Assembly (NCBI GenBank): GCA_003162695.1
Contig: PMML01000058.1
Coordinates: forward strand, 11,816-73,749
Direction: 5' to 3'
From: Ignavibacteriota bacterium
Lineage (GTDB): Bacteria > Bacteroidota > Ignavibacteria > UBA10030
Length of the DNA: 61,934 nt
This document shows positions 37,472-49,611 of the stretch, piece by piece. The notes below the pieces were generated by a model. That model saw only the letters and a program-made list of their open reading frames with translations. It ran no database searches and had not been told where the DNA came from. The translations under genes were made by a program, and so were the position numbers. Position 1 is the first letter of the stretch. The number at the start of each line of letters is the position of its first letter.

Positions 37472-39358
37472 ATGCGTATTCCCGAGGAAAAAATAGAAGA
37501 CATTCGCCGTTCAAGCGATATCGTGGACATCCTTTCTCCTTATGTCCGTTTAAAAAAACGGGGAAAGAACTACATCGGGCTATGCCCTTTCCATAAAGAA
37601 AAAACCCCTTCCTTTACCGTGAGCGCGGAAAAACAAATGTACCATTGTTTCGGGTGTTCCAAGGGGGGGAATGTCTTTACCTTCATAATGGAAGTGGAAA
37701 AAGTTTCCTTTGTCGAGGCGGTTCGATCTCTTGCCGCCCGTGCCGGCATTGAACTTCCCGACGATTCGCAATTCTCTTCCGAACAGAAAACCGAATCGGA
37801 TCAATTGCTTGCCGCCTGCCGGTTCGCCGGCGCCGTCTTTTATGAAAATCTTGTTAAGAGCGATGAAGGAAAATATGCGCTTGAATATTTTCACAAGCGT
37901 GGATTCACGGATGAAACAATCCGTACATTCGGATTAGGATACTCGCTGAATTCCTGGGATGCATTTATTCTGCGTGCGAAGCAGGAAGGTTTCCGGACTG
38001 AGGATCTCATCAAGGCGGGATTAGCCCGTCAGCGCGAAGACGGTTCGCCGTACGATTACTTCCGGGGACGCGCGATGTTTCCGATATTTTCCACGGTTGG
38101 CCGTGTGATCGGTTTCGGCGCCCGGAAAATGCGCGACGACGATCCGGTTGCAGGAAAATACATTAATTCTCCGGAAACGCCGATCTACAATAAAAGCCGC
38201 GTCCTCTTCGGTCTTTCGCATGCAAAAGAAGCGATACGTCATGAAGAGAGCGTTCTGATGGTGGAAGGATATGCGGACCTTATTTCCCTTTATCAGGCCG
38301 GAATTCAAAACGTCGTGGCGTCCAGCGGAACTGCTCTGACCGAGGAACAGCTTACGCTGATTGGTCATTATACGCACAACCTGACTTTAATATACGACGG
38401 CGATTCCGCCGGTTCGAATGCCACACTCCGGGGAATCGATCTGGCGCTGGCTCAGGATTTCGACATTAATATCGTGGAACTGCCGGAAGAAGAAGATCCC
38501 GATTCGTTTGTACAGAAAAACGGCGGGAACGCGTTCAAAGAACTTATGAAGAACGCGGTTTCCTTTATAGAATTTAAGACAAAAAAATATTTGGATGCTG
38601 GTGTACTGGCGACTCCTGCAGGAAAAACAAATGCTCTTCGTTCCATCGTTCAATCCATCGCCCGGATCAACGATGAATTGAAACGTAATTTCTTTATTAA
38701 AGACGTATCGGATAAATTTCAGATATACGAAAGCGTCCTTTTTCGTGAACTTGAGCACGCGCTTTCGCAGGAGAAAAAAGATTCGCGCCGTTCCTTTGAA
38801 ACCGAACGTTCTGCGGAACGAAGAGAGCAGGAGATCGTTCTGCCGGCCAAATCCGTCCCTCTGGTTATTCTGCCGGAGGAAAAGGATATTCTTAAAATAT
38901 TTCTGGACGGGAATTTTGAAGTTATACAGTTTGTTCTCTCCCATATCGGAATCGATCAAATAACCGACACGCACGTCCGTGCCATTCTTCAGCATGTGCT
39001 CGATATGGCGGATGAATCCGGATCGTTCGATGTGAACCGTCTTATGGCGGAAATGCAGGATCCGGAAATGAAAGGCTTGATCAGCGACGCAATGGTAAGT
39101 AAATACGAGTTAAGCCGCGGATGGCTCGATATGGAAAAAGAGATAGATGAACCGAATCCGTGGAAAATTGCTCGTGATTCCATCATCGCAATTCAGAAAA
39201 AGAACGTTTTGAAAGAAATGGAACAAAACGAACGCAGCCTCAAAGAAATCATGCAGCAGAGAGGGGATACGATGCCGTATATGCAAAGGCATGAAGAGTT
39301 GAAGAAAGTACAGAGAGAGCTGAATTCTCCTGAGTACTTAAAAGTGAGAACACAATAA
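37472..39358 (+). CDS. dnaG: DNA primase
   Basis: CHC2 zinc finger (CPFHKEKTPSFTVSAEKQMYHCFGCSKGGNVFTFIM), TOPRIM (VEGYADLISLYQAGIQNVVASSGTALT, IYDGDSAG). Confidence 0.97.
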   Translation: MRIPEEKIEDIRRSSDIVDILSPYVRLKKRGKNYIGLCPFHKEKTPSFTVSAEKQMYHCFGCSKGGNVFTFIMEVEKVSFVEAVRSLAARAGIELPDDSQFSSEQKTESDQLLAACRFAGAVFYENLVKSDEGKYALEYFHKRGFTDETIRTFGLGYSLNSWDAFILRAKQEGFRTEDLIKAGLARQREDGSPYDYFRGRAMFPIFSTVGRVIGFGARKMRDDDPVAGKYINSPETPIYNKSRVLFGLSHAKEAIRHEESVLMVEGYADLISLYQAGIQNVVASSGTALTEEQLTLIGHYTHNLTLIYDGDSAGSNATLRGIDLALAQDFDINIVELPEEEDPDSFVQKNGGNAFKELMKNAVSFIEFKTKKYLDAGVLATPAGKTNALRSIVQSIARINDELKRNFFIKDVSDKFQIYESVLFRELEHALSQEKKDSRRSFETERSAERREQEIVLPAKSVPLVILPEEKDILKIFLDGNFEVIQFVLSHIGIDQITDTHVRAILQHVLDMADESGSFDVNRLMAEMQDPEMKGLISDAMVSKYELSRGWLDMEKEIDEPNPWKIARDSIIAIQKKNVLKEMEQNERSLKEIMQQRGDTMPYMQRHEELKKVQRELNSPEYLKVRTQ

Positions 39359-39369
39359 AGGATTATCCG

Positions 39370-39633
39370 ATGCCTCGAAAAACTCCATTGATGATATATA
39401 TTACGCCCGGCAAATGCGATTTTTGCGGCTGCTGTGTAGGCGTATGTCCGGAAGATGCCATTGAACTGATGGAGTCGCGGATATCCATTATCGATGAACG
39501 CTGCACGAATTGCAGCAAATGCGTCTGGGCATGTCCATGGGAGGTTATAAAATTTCATCGGGAAGGCGTTGCAGAGCTTCCCTCCGGGCAGCCGATGTTT
39601 CTGAATACAGCACAAACCGAGCCGAACAAGTAG
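39370..39633 (+). CDS. 4Fe-4S ferredoxin-type protein
   Basis: CDFCGCCVGVCPEDAIE and CTNCSKCVWACPW. Confidence 0.92.
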   Translation: MPRKTPLMIYITPGKCDFCGCCVGVCPEDAIELMESRISIIDERCTNCSKCVWACPWEVIKFHREGVAELPSGQPMFLNTAQTEPNK

Positions 39634-39642
39634 GATAACAGA

Positions 39643-40812
39643 ATGAAAAAAGAATATGACGTCATTGTAGTCGGCGGCGGTCCCGCCGGATCGACAGCCG
39701 CGCGCTATGCGGCCTCCGGGGGCGCTTCTGTCTTGATGCTGGAAAAAGACCGCGATATCGGTTATCCGGTACGCTGCGGCGAGGCTGTGAGTCATGAAGG
39801 CGTGACGCAGTTCATCGAGCCGGATCCGAAATGGATTGCCGCGACCGTTACAAAATTCCGGCTTGTGGCTCCGAACGGAAAAGAAGTCACTCCGCGTCTG
39901 GACGGCAATGGATACGTTCTGGAACGCCGCTTGTTCGATTATGCAGTGGCGAAGCTGGCTGCAGATGCTGGAGCGGAGATTATTACAAAAGCATATGCCT
40001 ACGATCTGCTGACCGATTCAGCCGGGCGTGCTGTTGGCGTTAAAGCGCTGATTAAAGATGAACAGGTCGAAATCCGTTCTCGTATCGTGATCGGTGCGGA
40101 CGGTGTGGAAAGCCGGGTCGGACGATGGGCCGGAATCGATTCCGTTTGTTCCATCCACGACATGGAAAGCTGCGCGCAGATGACGCTGAGCGGAATCGAT
40201 GTCGTACAGGACCGGCTGGATTTTTATTTCGGCGAGGAACTTGCACCCGGCGGCTACTTATGGGTTTTTCCAAAAGGGAAAAATTCCGCAAATGTCGGCA
40301 TCGGCATTTCCGTCGAAGAGGCGAAGAAAAAATCCGCGATAAAATATCTGGAAGAATTCGTCGACCGTATTTTTCCGCACGCGGCAATGCTGACCCGCAT
40401 TGCAGGCGGCGTGCCTTGTGCTGCAACGTGCGACACGCTTGTTAAGAACAACGTCATGCTGGTAGGCGATGCGGGACATCAGGTCAACCCGACCTCCGGC
40501 GGCGGCATTATCAGCGGTATGATCGGCGGCATGATCGCAGGTCAGGTTGCTGCGGAAGCAATCAAAGCGAACGATTTATCACTTCTGCCGGAATACCAAA
40601 AGCGCTGGCAGAGGCGGCTGGGCTGGCGCCACGAGGTGTTCTATACTATTAAAGAAGCGATCTCCGATTTTTCCAACGAGACGCTGAACTCCATCGCAGA
40701 ATCCGCATTGAAACTGCCTGAAGGAAAGAGAACGCTCGGCGGAATTTTCCGCGCAGCGTTGTGGAACAAGCCGTCTCTTTTAATTGATGTTGCAAAAGTG
40801 TTTATTTCTTAA
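39643..40812 (+). CDS. Geranylgeranyl reductase family FAD-dependent oxidoreductase
   Basis: VIVVGGGPAGSTAARYAASGGASVLMLEK, IGADGVESRVGRWAG, LVGDAGHQVNPTSGGGIISGM. Confidence 0.9.
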   Translation: MKKEYDVIVVGGGPAGSTAARYAASGGASVLMLEKDRDIGYPVRCGEAVSHEGVTQFIEPDPKWIAATVTKFRLVAPNGKEVTPRLDGNGYVLERRLFDYAVAKLAADAGAEIITKAYAYDLLTDSAGRAVGVKALIKDEQVEIRSRIVIGADGVESRVGRWAGIDSVCSIHDMESCAQMTLSGIDVVQDRLDFYFGEELAPGGYLWVFPKGKNSANVGIGISVEEAKKKSAIKYLEEFVDRIFPHAAMLTRIAGGVPCAATCDTLVKNNVMLVGDAGHQVNPTSGGGIISGMIGGMIAGQVAAEAIKANDLSLLPEYQKRWQRRLGWRHEVFYTIKEAISDFSNETLNSIAESALKLPEGKRTLGGIFRAALWNKPSLLIDVAKVFIS

Positions 40813-40820
40813 GGAAGACA

Positions 40821-40904
40821 GGAGTCAGGAGTTAGGAGTTAGAAGTCAGGAGTCAGAATTTAGGAGGCAGGAGTCAGGAGTCAGGAGGTAGAAGCCAGTA
40901 GTGA
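40821..40904. repeat. Degenerate 7-bp tandem repeat array, about 12 units
   Basis: GGAGTCA GGAGTTA GGAGTTA GAAGTCA GGAGTCA GAATTTA GGAGGCA GGAGTCA GGAGTCA GGAGGTA GAAGCCA GTAGTGA. Confidence 0.9.
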
Positions 40905-40941
40905 AGAGCAGTTATGCCATTTTTTACATTTGTTTTCCGTC

Positions 40942-40983
40942 ATTCTATATTCTTCATTCTTCATTCTGAATTCTGTATTCTTT
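40942..40983. repeat. 7-bp tandem repeat array, 6 units
   Basis: ATTCTAT ATTCTTC ATTCTTC ATTCTGA ATTCTGT ATTCTTT. Confidence 0.88.
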
Positions 40984-41090
40984 CTCGCCGTTGCTTTTCC
41001 TGCAATTTTTGGCTTAATTAATATGATTAAATAGTTTTGGCGATGCCGTTCCCTTTGCACATAACGGGAAATCCGGATTTTTATAAATAG

Positions 41091-42422
<1,332 letters not shown>

Positions 42423-42442
42423 TAAACAGCAGTTCCTGCAAG

Positions 42443-42480
42443 GGTTGGCAGAAATGGATTCCTTTTCTGCCAACCTTTTT
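42443..42480 (+). terminator. Rho-independent terminator of eno
   Basis: GGTTGGCAGAAA / TTTTCTGCCAACC followed by T5. Confidence 0.85.
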
Positions 42481-42529
42481 CTTTTGGAAAAATTACTAAG
42501 CATGGCATTAAAGGAAAAGGGATAACATC

Positions 42530-43927
42530 ATGATACCAAAAATAAAATTCGGAACGGACGGCTGGCGGGGCGTTATTGCGGCCGATTTTACATTCGATAA
42601 CGTTGCAAAAGTTGCCCTGGCAACGGCGAATTTTTACAAGAAGCATAAAAAAATCAAAAACGGCATCGTGGTCGGATATGATTCACGCTTCCTTTCACAG
42701 GAGTTTGCAGAAAAAGTTTCCGAAGTCATAGGCAATCGGGGAATCAAGGTCATTTTATCGGATAAGATTTCTTCCACCCCGATGGTTTCGCTATTGACAA
42801 AAAAACTGAATGCTGCGGCAGGAATTATCATTACAGCCAGCCATAACCCGGCGCGCTATAACGGCTATAAGATTAAGGGCGATTTCGGCGGGCCGGCATT
42901 TCCGGAAACGATTGCAAAAGTAGAAAAGGAACTGAAAAAAGTCATCAAGACCAATGTCGTATCGAAAAAATCGTTCGACGAATTAGTGGAAAAAGGAGTT
43001 ATTCAAAAAATCGATTTTACTGCAGCGTATGTAGCCGATGTGAAGAAGAAATTAAATATCGACGTTATTACATCTGCCGGAATCAAGATTGCGTACGATG
43101 CCATGCACGGAGCCGGACAGGGTGTGATGGGGCAGATCGTGCCTCTGAAGGTCTCATTGCGCGGGGATTTTAACCCGTCCTTCGGAGGTGCGCATCCCGA
43201 ACCGCTGCCGCAGCATACCAGGGGACTCGGTGAAGCGGTGGTGAAAGAAGGATGCGATATCGGCATTGCGACCGACGGCGACGCGGACAGGATCGGCGCC
43301 TACGATGAAAAGGGAAATTTTGTAGATTCGCACCGCATCTTTGCTCTTTTGCTGAAATACTTTGTGGAAGAAAAGCATCTGACCGGCGAAGTGGCAAAGT
43401 CGTTTTCCGTCAGCCAGTTGATCGATCAATTGTGCAATAAGTTCGGAGTGAAGCTGAACGAGACACCGGTCGGCTTTAAGTACCTTTGCCAATTGATGAT
43501 CGAACGGGATATTCTGATTGCAGGGGAAGAAAGCGGCGGGCTTGGCGTTAAAGGGCATTTGCCGGAACGGGACGGTATTTATATAGGGTTGATCCTCTGT
43601 GAAATTCTTGCGGTGCGCAGGAAAAAACTCAGCGAATTGGTGGAAGAACTGATGAACGAATTCGGCTGGCATTATTACAACCGTTACGATGCGCATCTGA
43701 CGGAAAAAGAGAAACAGCGGATTTTAAAAACATACAAAAAAGGGGTCAAATCAATCGCAGGCGTTCCGGTGCTTCGCGTGGAAACGAAAGACGGTTTCAA
43801 GCTCTTCGTGGAAAAAGGCTGGGTGCTTGTCCGCGCATCCGGAACCGAACCCCTCATCCGCTTTTATGCGGAAGCGGATGCGCCGGAGAAAGTGGAAGCA
43901 CTGCTCAAGGGCGCGCAAGCAGTATAG
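42530..43927 (+). CDS. Phosphoglucomutase/phosphomannomutase family protein
   Basis: FGTDGWRG, TASHNPARYNGYKIKG, ATDGDADRIGAYDEKG, GEESGGLGVKGHLPERDG. Confidence 0.95.
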   Translation: MIPKIKFGTDGWRGVIAADFTFDNVAKVALATANFYKKHKKIKNGIVVGYDSRFLSQEFAEKVSEVIGNRGIKVILSDKISSTPMVSLLTKKLNAAAGIIITASHNPARYNGYKIKGDFGGPAFPETIAKVEKELKKVIKTNVVSKKSFDELVEKGVIQKIDFTAAYVADVKKKLNIDVITSAGIKIAYDAMHGAGQGVMGQIVPLKVSLRGDFNPSFGGAHPEPLPQHTRGLGEAVVKEGCDIGIATDGDADRIGAYDEKGNFVDSHRIFALLLKYFVEEKHLTGEVAKSFSVSQLIDQLCNKFGVKLNETPVGFKYLCQLMIERDILIAGEESGGLGVKGHLPERDGIYIGLILCEILAVRRKKLSELVEELMNEFGWHYYNRYDAHLTEKEKQRILKTYKKGVKSIAGVPVLRVETKDGFKLFVEKGWVLVRASGTEPLIRFYAEADAPEKVEALLKGAQAV

Positions 43928-43958
43928 TCCGGGTTTTAATCAGTTTTAATGAACATTC

Positions 43959-43994
43959 AAAGCCTCCAAATTCGATTTTTATGGAGGCTTTTTT
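43959..43994 (+). terminator. Rho-independent terminator
   Basis: AAAGCCTCCA / TGGAGGCTTTTTT. Confidence 0.8.
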
Positions 43995-44114
43995 GTGGTT
44001 TTTTAATGGAATAGGGATTAAATAAATCGCTTTTTAGGGAACAAAATAACCCCGCCTTGCGTTTAATATAATGACACACAAAAAGAAAAACCTTACCTCC
44101 TCCCTAAAAATAAG

Positions 44115-44142
44115 GAAGCCAGATTGTAAAAAATCTGGCTTC
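44115..44142. terminator. Perfect hairpin, possible terminator
   Basis: GAAGCCAGATT-GTAAAA-AATCTGGCTTC. Confidence 0.55.
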
Positions 44143-44156
44143 TCTCTCCTTTAAAA

Positions 44157-44184
44157 TTGCAAATGTCAAATTTCAAATCGCAGA
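44157..44184. repeat. 7-bp tandem repeat, 4 units
   Basis: TTGCAAA TGTCAAA TTTCAAA TCGCAGA. Confidence 0.6.
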
Positions 44185-44209
44185 TTTATTGGTTCTGAAA
44201 AACGCTAAA

Positions 44210-44249
44210 GGTGCTTCGGTGCTGCGGTGTTGCGGTGCTGCAGTGCTGC
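44210..44249. repeat. 8-bp tandem repeat, 5 units
   Basis: GGTGCTTC GGTGCTGC GGTGTTGC GGTGCTGC AGTGCTGC. Confidence 0.85.
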
Positions 44250-44280
44250 AGTTCGACGTAACGGTGAATGATAACTGAAC

Positions 44281-44308
44281 TAAGAACCAAGCACTAAGAA
44301 CTACGAAC
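44281..44308. repeat. 7-bp tandem repeat, 4 units
   Basis: TAAGAAC CAAGCAC TAAGAAC TACGAAC. Confidence 0.7.
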
Positions 44309-44323
44309 TCATTTATTCATATC

Positions 44324-45541
44324 TCATTCATATCTTAATGCATCGATCGGATTCAGCATCGCAGCTTTGCGTGCAGGATAATATCCAAAGAAAATTCCGA
44401 TGATAAAAGAAAACCCAAACGAAAGAATGATAGAGAACGCAGTTATGATCGTCGGCCATTTTGCGAGTGAAGAAATGACGGTCGAGCCGACAATTCCTAT
44501 AATGATGCCGATGACGCCTCCAAGTATGCTTAATACGAGCGCTTCGATAAGAAACTGAGTTAAAATATCTCTGCCGCGTGCACCGATCGACATCCGTATG
44601 CCGATTTCACGCGTCCGTTCAGTCACGGAAACGAGCATAATATTCATAATGCCGATGCCGCCGACTAAAAGCGAAACCGAAGCAATACTGGCGAGCAGTA
44701 TCGTAAGAATTTCGGTGGTCGCTGTCGCCGTATTGGCAATGTCCGTCTGATTACGAATGGTGAAATCATCCGCGTCGCCTACGGCAAGCTTGTGACGAAT
44801 GCGCATCAATTCCGATATTTGAGATTGCGCAAGCGTCATCGTCGTTGGAGATGTCGCCGAAGTCAATATGTATCGTAAAAAAGTAGTGTGTTGCAGGCGT
44901 TTCAATATAGTCGAATATGGAACTATGACAATATCATCCTGATCCTGTCCCATCGCATTTTGGCCCTTTTTCCCGAGAACGCCTATAACTTTGAACGGTA
45001 CGTTGCGAATACGGACCGTCTGATCGATGGGAGATGTGTCCGGGAAAAGATTGTCGACTACCGTTTGTCCGAGCACGCATACTTTCCCGGCCGTTTTGAC
45101 GTCCGCATCGGTAAAAAAGTCGCCGTCGGCAATAGTCCATAACCGTATGGACATATAATCCGCGCTTCCACCTTCGATGCCGGTCGACCAGTTCATATCA
45201 CCGGCAATAACCTGTGCACTGGTACGTGTGCCCGGAGAGACGAACGCAACAGCCGGACATTCTTTTGTAATAGCAAAAGCGTCGTCTTCAGTCAGCGTAG
45301 TCATGGTTCCTGCACCGGTCCGGATTCCTCCTTGCTGCTGTGAACCGGGGAAAACGATCAGCACATTCGTTCCAAGTGCGGCAATTTGCTGTTTCACTGA
45401 TATTTCGGCTCCCTGTCCGATGGCAAGCATAACGATGACCGCTCCGACACCGATAATGATCCCCAGCATGGTAAGAAATGAACGCATTTTGTTGCGCTGA
45501 AGAGCGCGAAATGCCGAGAGGAATATATTTAACATCTTCAT
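44324..45541 (-). CDS. MacB-type ABC transporter permease
   Basis: [31 protein letters not shown]-terminal [27 protein letters not shown]. Confidence 0.93.
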   Translation of the reverse strand: MKMLNIFLSAFRALQRNKMRSFLTMLGIIIGVGAVIVMLAIGQGAEISVKQQIAALGTNVLIVFPGSQQQGGIRTGAGTMTTLTEDDAFAITKECPAVAFVSPGTRTSAQVIAGDMNWSTGIEGGSADYMSIRLWTIADGDFFTDADVKTAGKVCVLGQTVVDNLFPDTSPIDQTVRIRNVPFKVIGVLGKKGQNAMGQDQDDIVIVPYSTILKRLQHTTFLRYILTSATSPTTMTLAQSQISELMRIRHKLAVGDADDFTIRNQTDIANTATATTEILTILLASIASVSLLVGGIGIMNIMLVSVTERTREIGIRMSIGARGRDILTQFLIEALVLSILGGVIGIIIGIVGSTVISSLAKWPTIITAFSIILSFGFSFIIGIFFGYYPARKAAMLNPIDALRYE

Positions 45542-46323
45542 ACTGCATCCTCCTCGTCGATGGCAGGCATATCTTTCAGAACTTCAGATGCGATTTTGCG
45601 TGAGGTGTTGAGTTTGTCTGTCCTCACCCTTCCGTCGCGAAAAATAATCTGGCGCCGGGAAAATTGTGCTATGTCCGGTTCGTGTGTAACAATGAGAACC
45701 GTAATGCCGTGGTCGTTCAATTGCTGGAAAATTTCCATCACTTCGACGCTTGTCCGGCTGTCCAGATTTCCGGTCGGTTCGTCGGCCAGTACGATGCTCG
45801 GATCGTTCACCAATGCGCGCGCAATGGCAACACGCTGCTGCTGCCCGCCGGAAAGCTGGTTGGGATAATGATGAATGCGGTCTCCGAGTCCGACGCGTTC
45901 AAGTGCGCTGATTGCTTTTTCTTTGCGGATTTTTCCCGGCGTGGATCCGTAGAGCAGAGGGAGCTCGACATTTTCAATGGCGCTTGTTCTGGAAAGCAGG
46001 TTAAAGCCCTGGAAGACAAAACCGATTTTATGATTACGGATTTGTGCAAGGTTGTCCCGCGTTAATCCGCTGACGTCGATACCGTCCAGACTGTATATAC
46101 CTTTTGTCGGCTTATCGAGGCAGCCGAGGATATTCATAAACGTCGATTTTCCGGATCCCGATGCTCCCATAATGGCGACAAATTCGCCGGAATGAATTTC
46201 GAGAGTTACACCGCGGAGGGCGTGCACTTCAATCTCACCCAATTGATACGTCTTGGTCAAGTGTTCGACGCGGATAACCGCATCGGTCGTTTGCGGAGTG
46301 CGAGGTTCGCTCCCGGTACTCAT
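45538..46323 (-). CDS. ABC transporter ATP-binding protein (MacB/LolD-type)
   Basis: [56 protein letters not shown]. Confidence 0.96.
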   Translation of the reverse strand: MSTGSEPRTPQTTDAVIRVEHLTKTYQLGEIEVHALRGVTLEIHSGEFVAIMGASGSGKSTFMNILGCLDKPTKGIYSLDGIDVSGLTRDNLAQIRNHKIGFVFQGFNLLSRTSAIENVELPLLYGSTPGKIRKEKAISALERVGLGDRIHHYPNQLSGGQQQRVAIARALVNDPSIVLADEPTGNLDSRTSVEVMEIFQQLNDHGITVLIVTHEPDIAQFSRRQIIFRDGRVRTDKLNTSRKIASEVLKDMPAIDEEDAV

Positions 46324-47852
46324 CGCATACCCCGGCCGCCCGGACCCTGCTGCTGACCTGAGAGCGGGCTGCGCATTTGTTGAGTTGCGGCATCGTCTCC
46401 GCCGCTGGTGACAGCAATGACGATTTGATCGCCGGATTTAAGCTTATCCGTCGTAATCTCTGTAAATTTCCCGTCGCTTAATCCGGTTCGTACATACACA
46501 GGCTCCAATTTTTTATCGGCACTGAGAATCCACACTCTGCCGAATCCGCTTTGATGTTCGGCTATGTACGGGCTTTTTTCGTACTCAGGAAATGTCTGAG
46601 TAATCCCGAATGTCGTTGTGGTTCGTACACGAGTGGCTATCGGTTGTCCCTTTGTGGATGCGCGTCCGTGCTGTCCCTTTTTTGCAAAGTATTTTTGTGT
46701 TTCTGCCATCAGATCTTCACGGCTCATATCGCTGTGAACTTTTTTGATCGAATCGCGGACGGCCCGGAAAAGTGCGCGGTCGGCATCGGAAAGTGGAAAC
46801 ATGCCGCTGCCGTTTTGACTGCCCGAAATTCCTCCGGATGAAGGCTGTGCTGCAGATTTATCCTGACCTGTCTGGCCTTGAGAGGATATTCCGCCTGCGG
46901 ATCTGCGCTGTATTTTTGTCGAGTCGATAAGTTCCGCGGGGGGCTGCAAGCGCAAAGCGAGGTTTGTTACACGCATGGCGTTTTGACTCGATCCTATCAT
47001 GATCTTGACATTTGCTGTCATTCCAGGCATAAGTTTGAGATCGCTGTTATTAACGTCGATGATGACGATATAATTTACCACATTGGAAACACTTGTCGGA
47101 TTGAGTCTGATCTGTGAGATCTGGCCGGAAAATTTATTGTCCGGATAGGCATCGACGGTAAAGTATCCTTCCTGTCCAATGGAGACTCTGCCTATATCGG
47201 ATTCGTCGACTGTGGTTTCCACCTGCATTTTCCGCAAATCGTTTGCGATGGTATAGAGAGTCGGAGAGGATAGACTTGCTGCAACCGTCTGACCGATATT
47301 AACCGCACGATTGACCACGACACCGTCGATAGGCGCGTAAATGGTTGCATATCGTAAATTGATAACGGCGCGGTCGAGCGCGGACTGTGCCGATTTCAAC
47401 GCTGCAATATTCTGTTGATATGTCAATTCTGCTGTGTCGTAATCAGACTGGGACATAAGCTGCCGGGCGAGTAAATCCTTATCACGGTCGAGGCTGACTT
47501 TGCTGTAGGTGAGCTGGGCCTTTGATTTATCCAGCGTCGCCTGGGCATCGATGACCGCCTGCACGAGAAATGTCGTATCGATACGGGCAATGACCTGTCC
47601 TTTTTTTACGACCGAATTGAAATCGGCATATAGTTTTGTGATAATTCCCGAAACTTGAGTTCCGACGTCGATCGTAGTGACCGGATTGATTGTTCCCGTA
47701 GCCGTGACATAGACGGTTATATCTCCCTGCGAAACCGTATCCAGACGAAAATCATATTTTATTTTGCCGTTACGAATAAAGAGGAAATAGCAAACAAGCA
47801 AAAGAAGAACTGCCCCCGAAATGGAAGACCAGAGTATTATTTTTTGTTTCAT
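46320..47852 (-). CDS. Efflux transporter periplasmic adaptor subunit (MacA/HlyD-type)
   Basis: TGTINPVTTIDVGTQVSGIITKLYADFNSVVKKGQVIARID; probable start MKQKIILW. Confidence 0.9.
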   Translation of the reverse strand: MKQKIILWSSISGAVLLLLVCYFLFIRNGKIKYDFRLDTVSQGDITVYVTATGTINPVTTIDVGTQVSGIITKLYADFNSVVKKGQVIARIDTTFLVQAVIDAQATLDKSKAQLTYSKVSLDRDKDLLARQLMSQSDYDTAELTYQQNIAALKSAQSALDRAVINLRYATIYAPIDGVVVNRAVNIGQTVAASLSSPTLYTIANDLRKMQVETTVDESDIGRVSIGQEGYFTVDAYPDNKFSGQISQIRLNPTSVSNVVNYIVIIDVNNSDLKLMPGMTANVKIMIGSSQNAMRVTNLALRLQPPAELIDSTKIQRRSAGGISSQGQTGQDKSAAQPSSGGISGSQNGSGMFPLSDADRALFRAVRDSIKKVHSDMSREDLMAETQKYFAKKGQHGRASTKGQPIATRVRTTTTFGITQTFPEYEKSPYIAEHQSGFGRVWILSADKKLEPVYVRTGLSDGKFTEITTDKLKSGDQIVIAVTSGGDDAATQQMRSPLSGQQQGPGGRGMR

Positions 47853-47941
47853 TCTAAACCTCGAATCCTGAAAACTGTTTTTTTGTTCAATCATATCTAT
47901 AAAACGACAGCTGACTAAATTTGTTTCTCAAAATATACAGG

Positions 47942-48706
47942 TTAATTCCCGTCCAGCTGATCGACAGGAACCTTGCGCCGGGCGGCGACGGCCTGCATAA
48001 TCTGCGTGCGGATTCTTTCCCGCAGGGCCGGAACTTGATCAAGCGTCATTGATGAAGTATCGACCGGCGGAAGGACGATGAGTGCAATTTCGGAAGGTTC
48101 GCCGAATTTCCATCCGTGTTTCGGAATACAATGCATGGTGCCGTCCAGAGCGATCGGGAGTATCGGAGTTTTTGTTTTTACGGCAAGATGAAACGCACCG
48201 TCGCTAAATGGACGAAGCCGACCGTCCGTAGTACGCGTTCCTTCCGGAAAAATCATGACGGAACAGCGCAGTGCGAGAATATGCTGTGCTTTGATCAATG
48301 CCTTTGCTCCGCTGCGCGCATTCCGGCGGTCGACCTCAATATCGCCGGCAAGCCGCATCATCCAGCCGATGATAGGAAGAGAAAATAATTCCTTTTTTGC
48401 CATCCATTTCATTTCCCACGGCAGATTGCTGATAATCGGAATGTCCGCCATCGATTGATGATTGGAAACAACGACGTAGGGGTTTCGGGGGTTCAGGACG
48501 GTTTCTCCGGAAATATGAATTTTCCATGCCGGGTTCAGAGCCGTCATTGCTTTGCCGACCTTCCGGAACAGGTATCCGGTTGCATAGTGTGCAGGATCGC
48601 GATCGAAAATCCTTTGAAGCGCCAGAAGTGGCAGCCAGATAAGAATGAGAAGGGCAATAATGCTCCATATATAAAGGGAACGAATTGCCGAAAGAATGTT
48701 TTTCAT
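47942..48706 (-). CDS. plsC: 1-acyl-sn-glycerol-3-phosphate acyltransferase
   Basis: VVSNHQSMADIPI and FPEGTRTTDGRLRPFSDGAF motifs. Confidence 0.93.
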   Translation of the reverse strand: MKNILSAIRSLYIWSIIALLILIWLPLLALQRIFDRDPAHYATGYLFRKVGKAMTALNPAWKIHISGETVLNPRNPYVVVSNHQSMADIPIISNLPWEMKWMAKKELFSLPIIGWMMRLAGDIEVDRRNARSGAKALIKAQHILALRCSVMIFPEGTRTTDGRLRPFSDGAFHLAVKTKTPILPIALDGTMHCIPKHGWKFGEPSEIALIVLPPVDTSSMTLDQVPALRERIRTQIMQAVAARRKVPVDQLDGN

Positions 48707-48850
48707 AGCCTCGTCTGTTCGAATGTGAACGAACTGTAATTTTTTAGGGGACAGCTAAAATATAACTGATTTTGTTTTCAGTATGAAATAAATATACAGC
48801 GTCTCTGTATCGACGGACTGAAAAATAATTCTTCAGCTGATACCTAAGAC

Positions 48851-49411
48851 TCAGATTTGTATTCCCGGCATTTTAAGCGCTTCCGCCAATTTCAATGATT
48901 TGAGAACGAGCGTTTTCAAGTGGTTTTCAGTGTTTTTATCGGTCAATTCTTCCGATGGCGTAAACGCTTCATTCCCATTCCGTATGCATATCTGCGGTTT
49001 CGGGAGAACTATGCTTCCCAGATTCGCCAGCACCTGCCTTAGCTGCGGCTGCATCCGGACAGTACCGAACGGCCCGTTCGAAACACCGAATATTGCTGTG
49101 ACTTTTCCGTCGAAAGGATTATCCATTACCGAGAGCCAATCGAGGACGTTTTTTAAACCTCCGGGAATCGAATGATTATATTCCGGGGAAGCGATTAATA
49201 TAACGTCGGTTTCGAGCAAAACCGACTGCAGAATCAGCAGGTCCGGCGGAGGAGCCGGAATATCTTCCGAGTATATTGGTATTGCCATCTGTCCGAGATC
49301 CACAGCGCGCACCGCTGCTCCGGCTTCCCGTGCAAACCGCAAAGCGATATTCAATGCCTTGGTGTTCGTCGATTCTTTTCTTAAACTTCCCGATATCCCG
49401 ATGACATCCAT
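48851..49411 (-). CDS. NADPH-dependent FMN reductase
   Basis: VIGISGSLRKESTNTKALNIA, ASPEYNHSIPGGLKNVLDWLS; start trimmed to MDVIGISGS. Confidence 0.9.
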   Translation of the reverse strand: MDVIGISGSLRKESTNTKALNIALRFAREAGAAVRAVDLGQMAIPIYSEDIPAPPPDLLILQSVLLETDVILIASPEYNHSIPGGLKNVLDWLSVMDNPFDGKVTAIFGVSNGPFGTVRMQPQLRQVLANLGSIVLPKPQICIRNGNEAFTPSEELTDKNTENHLKTLVLKSLKLAEALKMPGIQI

Positions 49412-49611
49412 TGTTCTTTCACTCCTTCCTTCGTTTATAGTAAAACAGATCTCTGCTGCAAGAAGTTCCGATAATACAAATTCAAAATTAATATCTGAAA
49501 CGGTATTGTAGTCCGCGGAATCCCGGGTCTGCACATGAACCGCCGCATGCGTTGCATCCAAACCGGGGTTTGATTATCTTTTTATAAAGTACTATTTTAA
49601 AACGGAAATTC

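Noticed and set aside
38387-38995. 202-aa minus-strand ORF inside dnaG
   Set aside because: Antisense to a clearly coding gene; a by-product of codon usage, as are most other antisense ORFs in the track.
40821-40983. CRISPR-like array
   Set aside because: The 7-bp units are contiguous with no unique spacers, and no cas genes are present.
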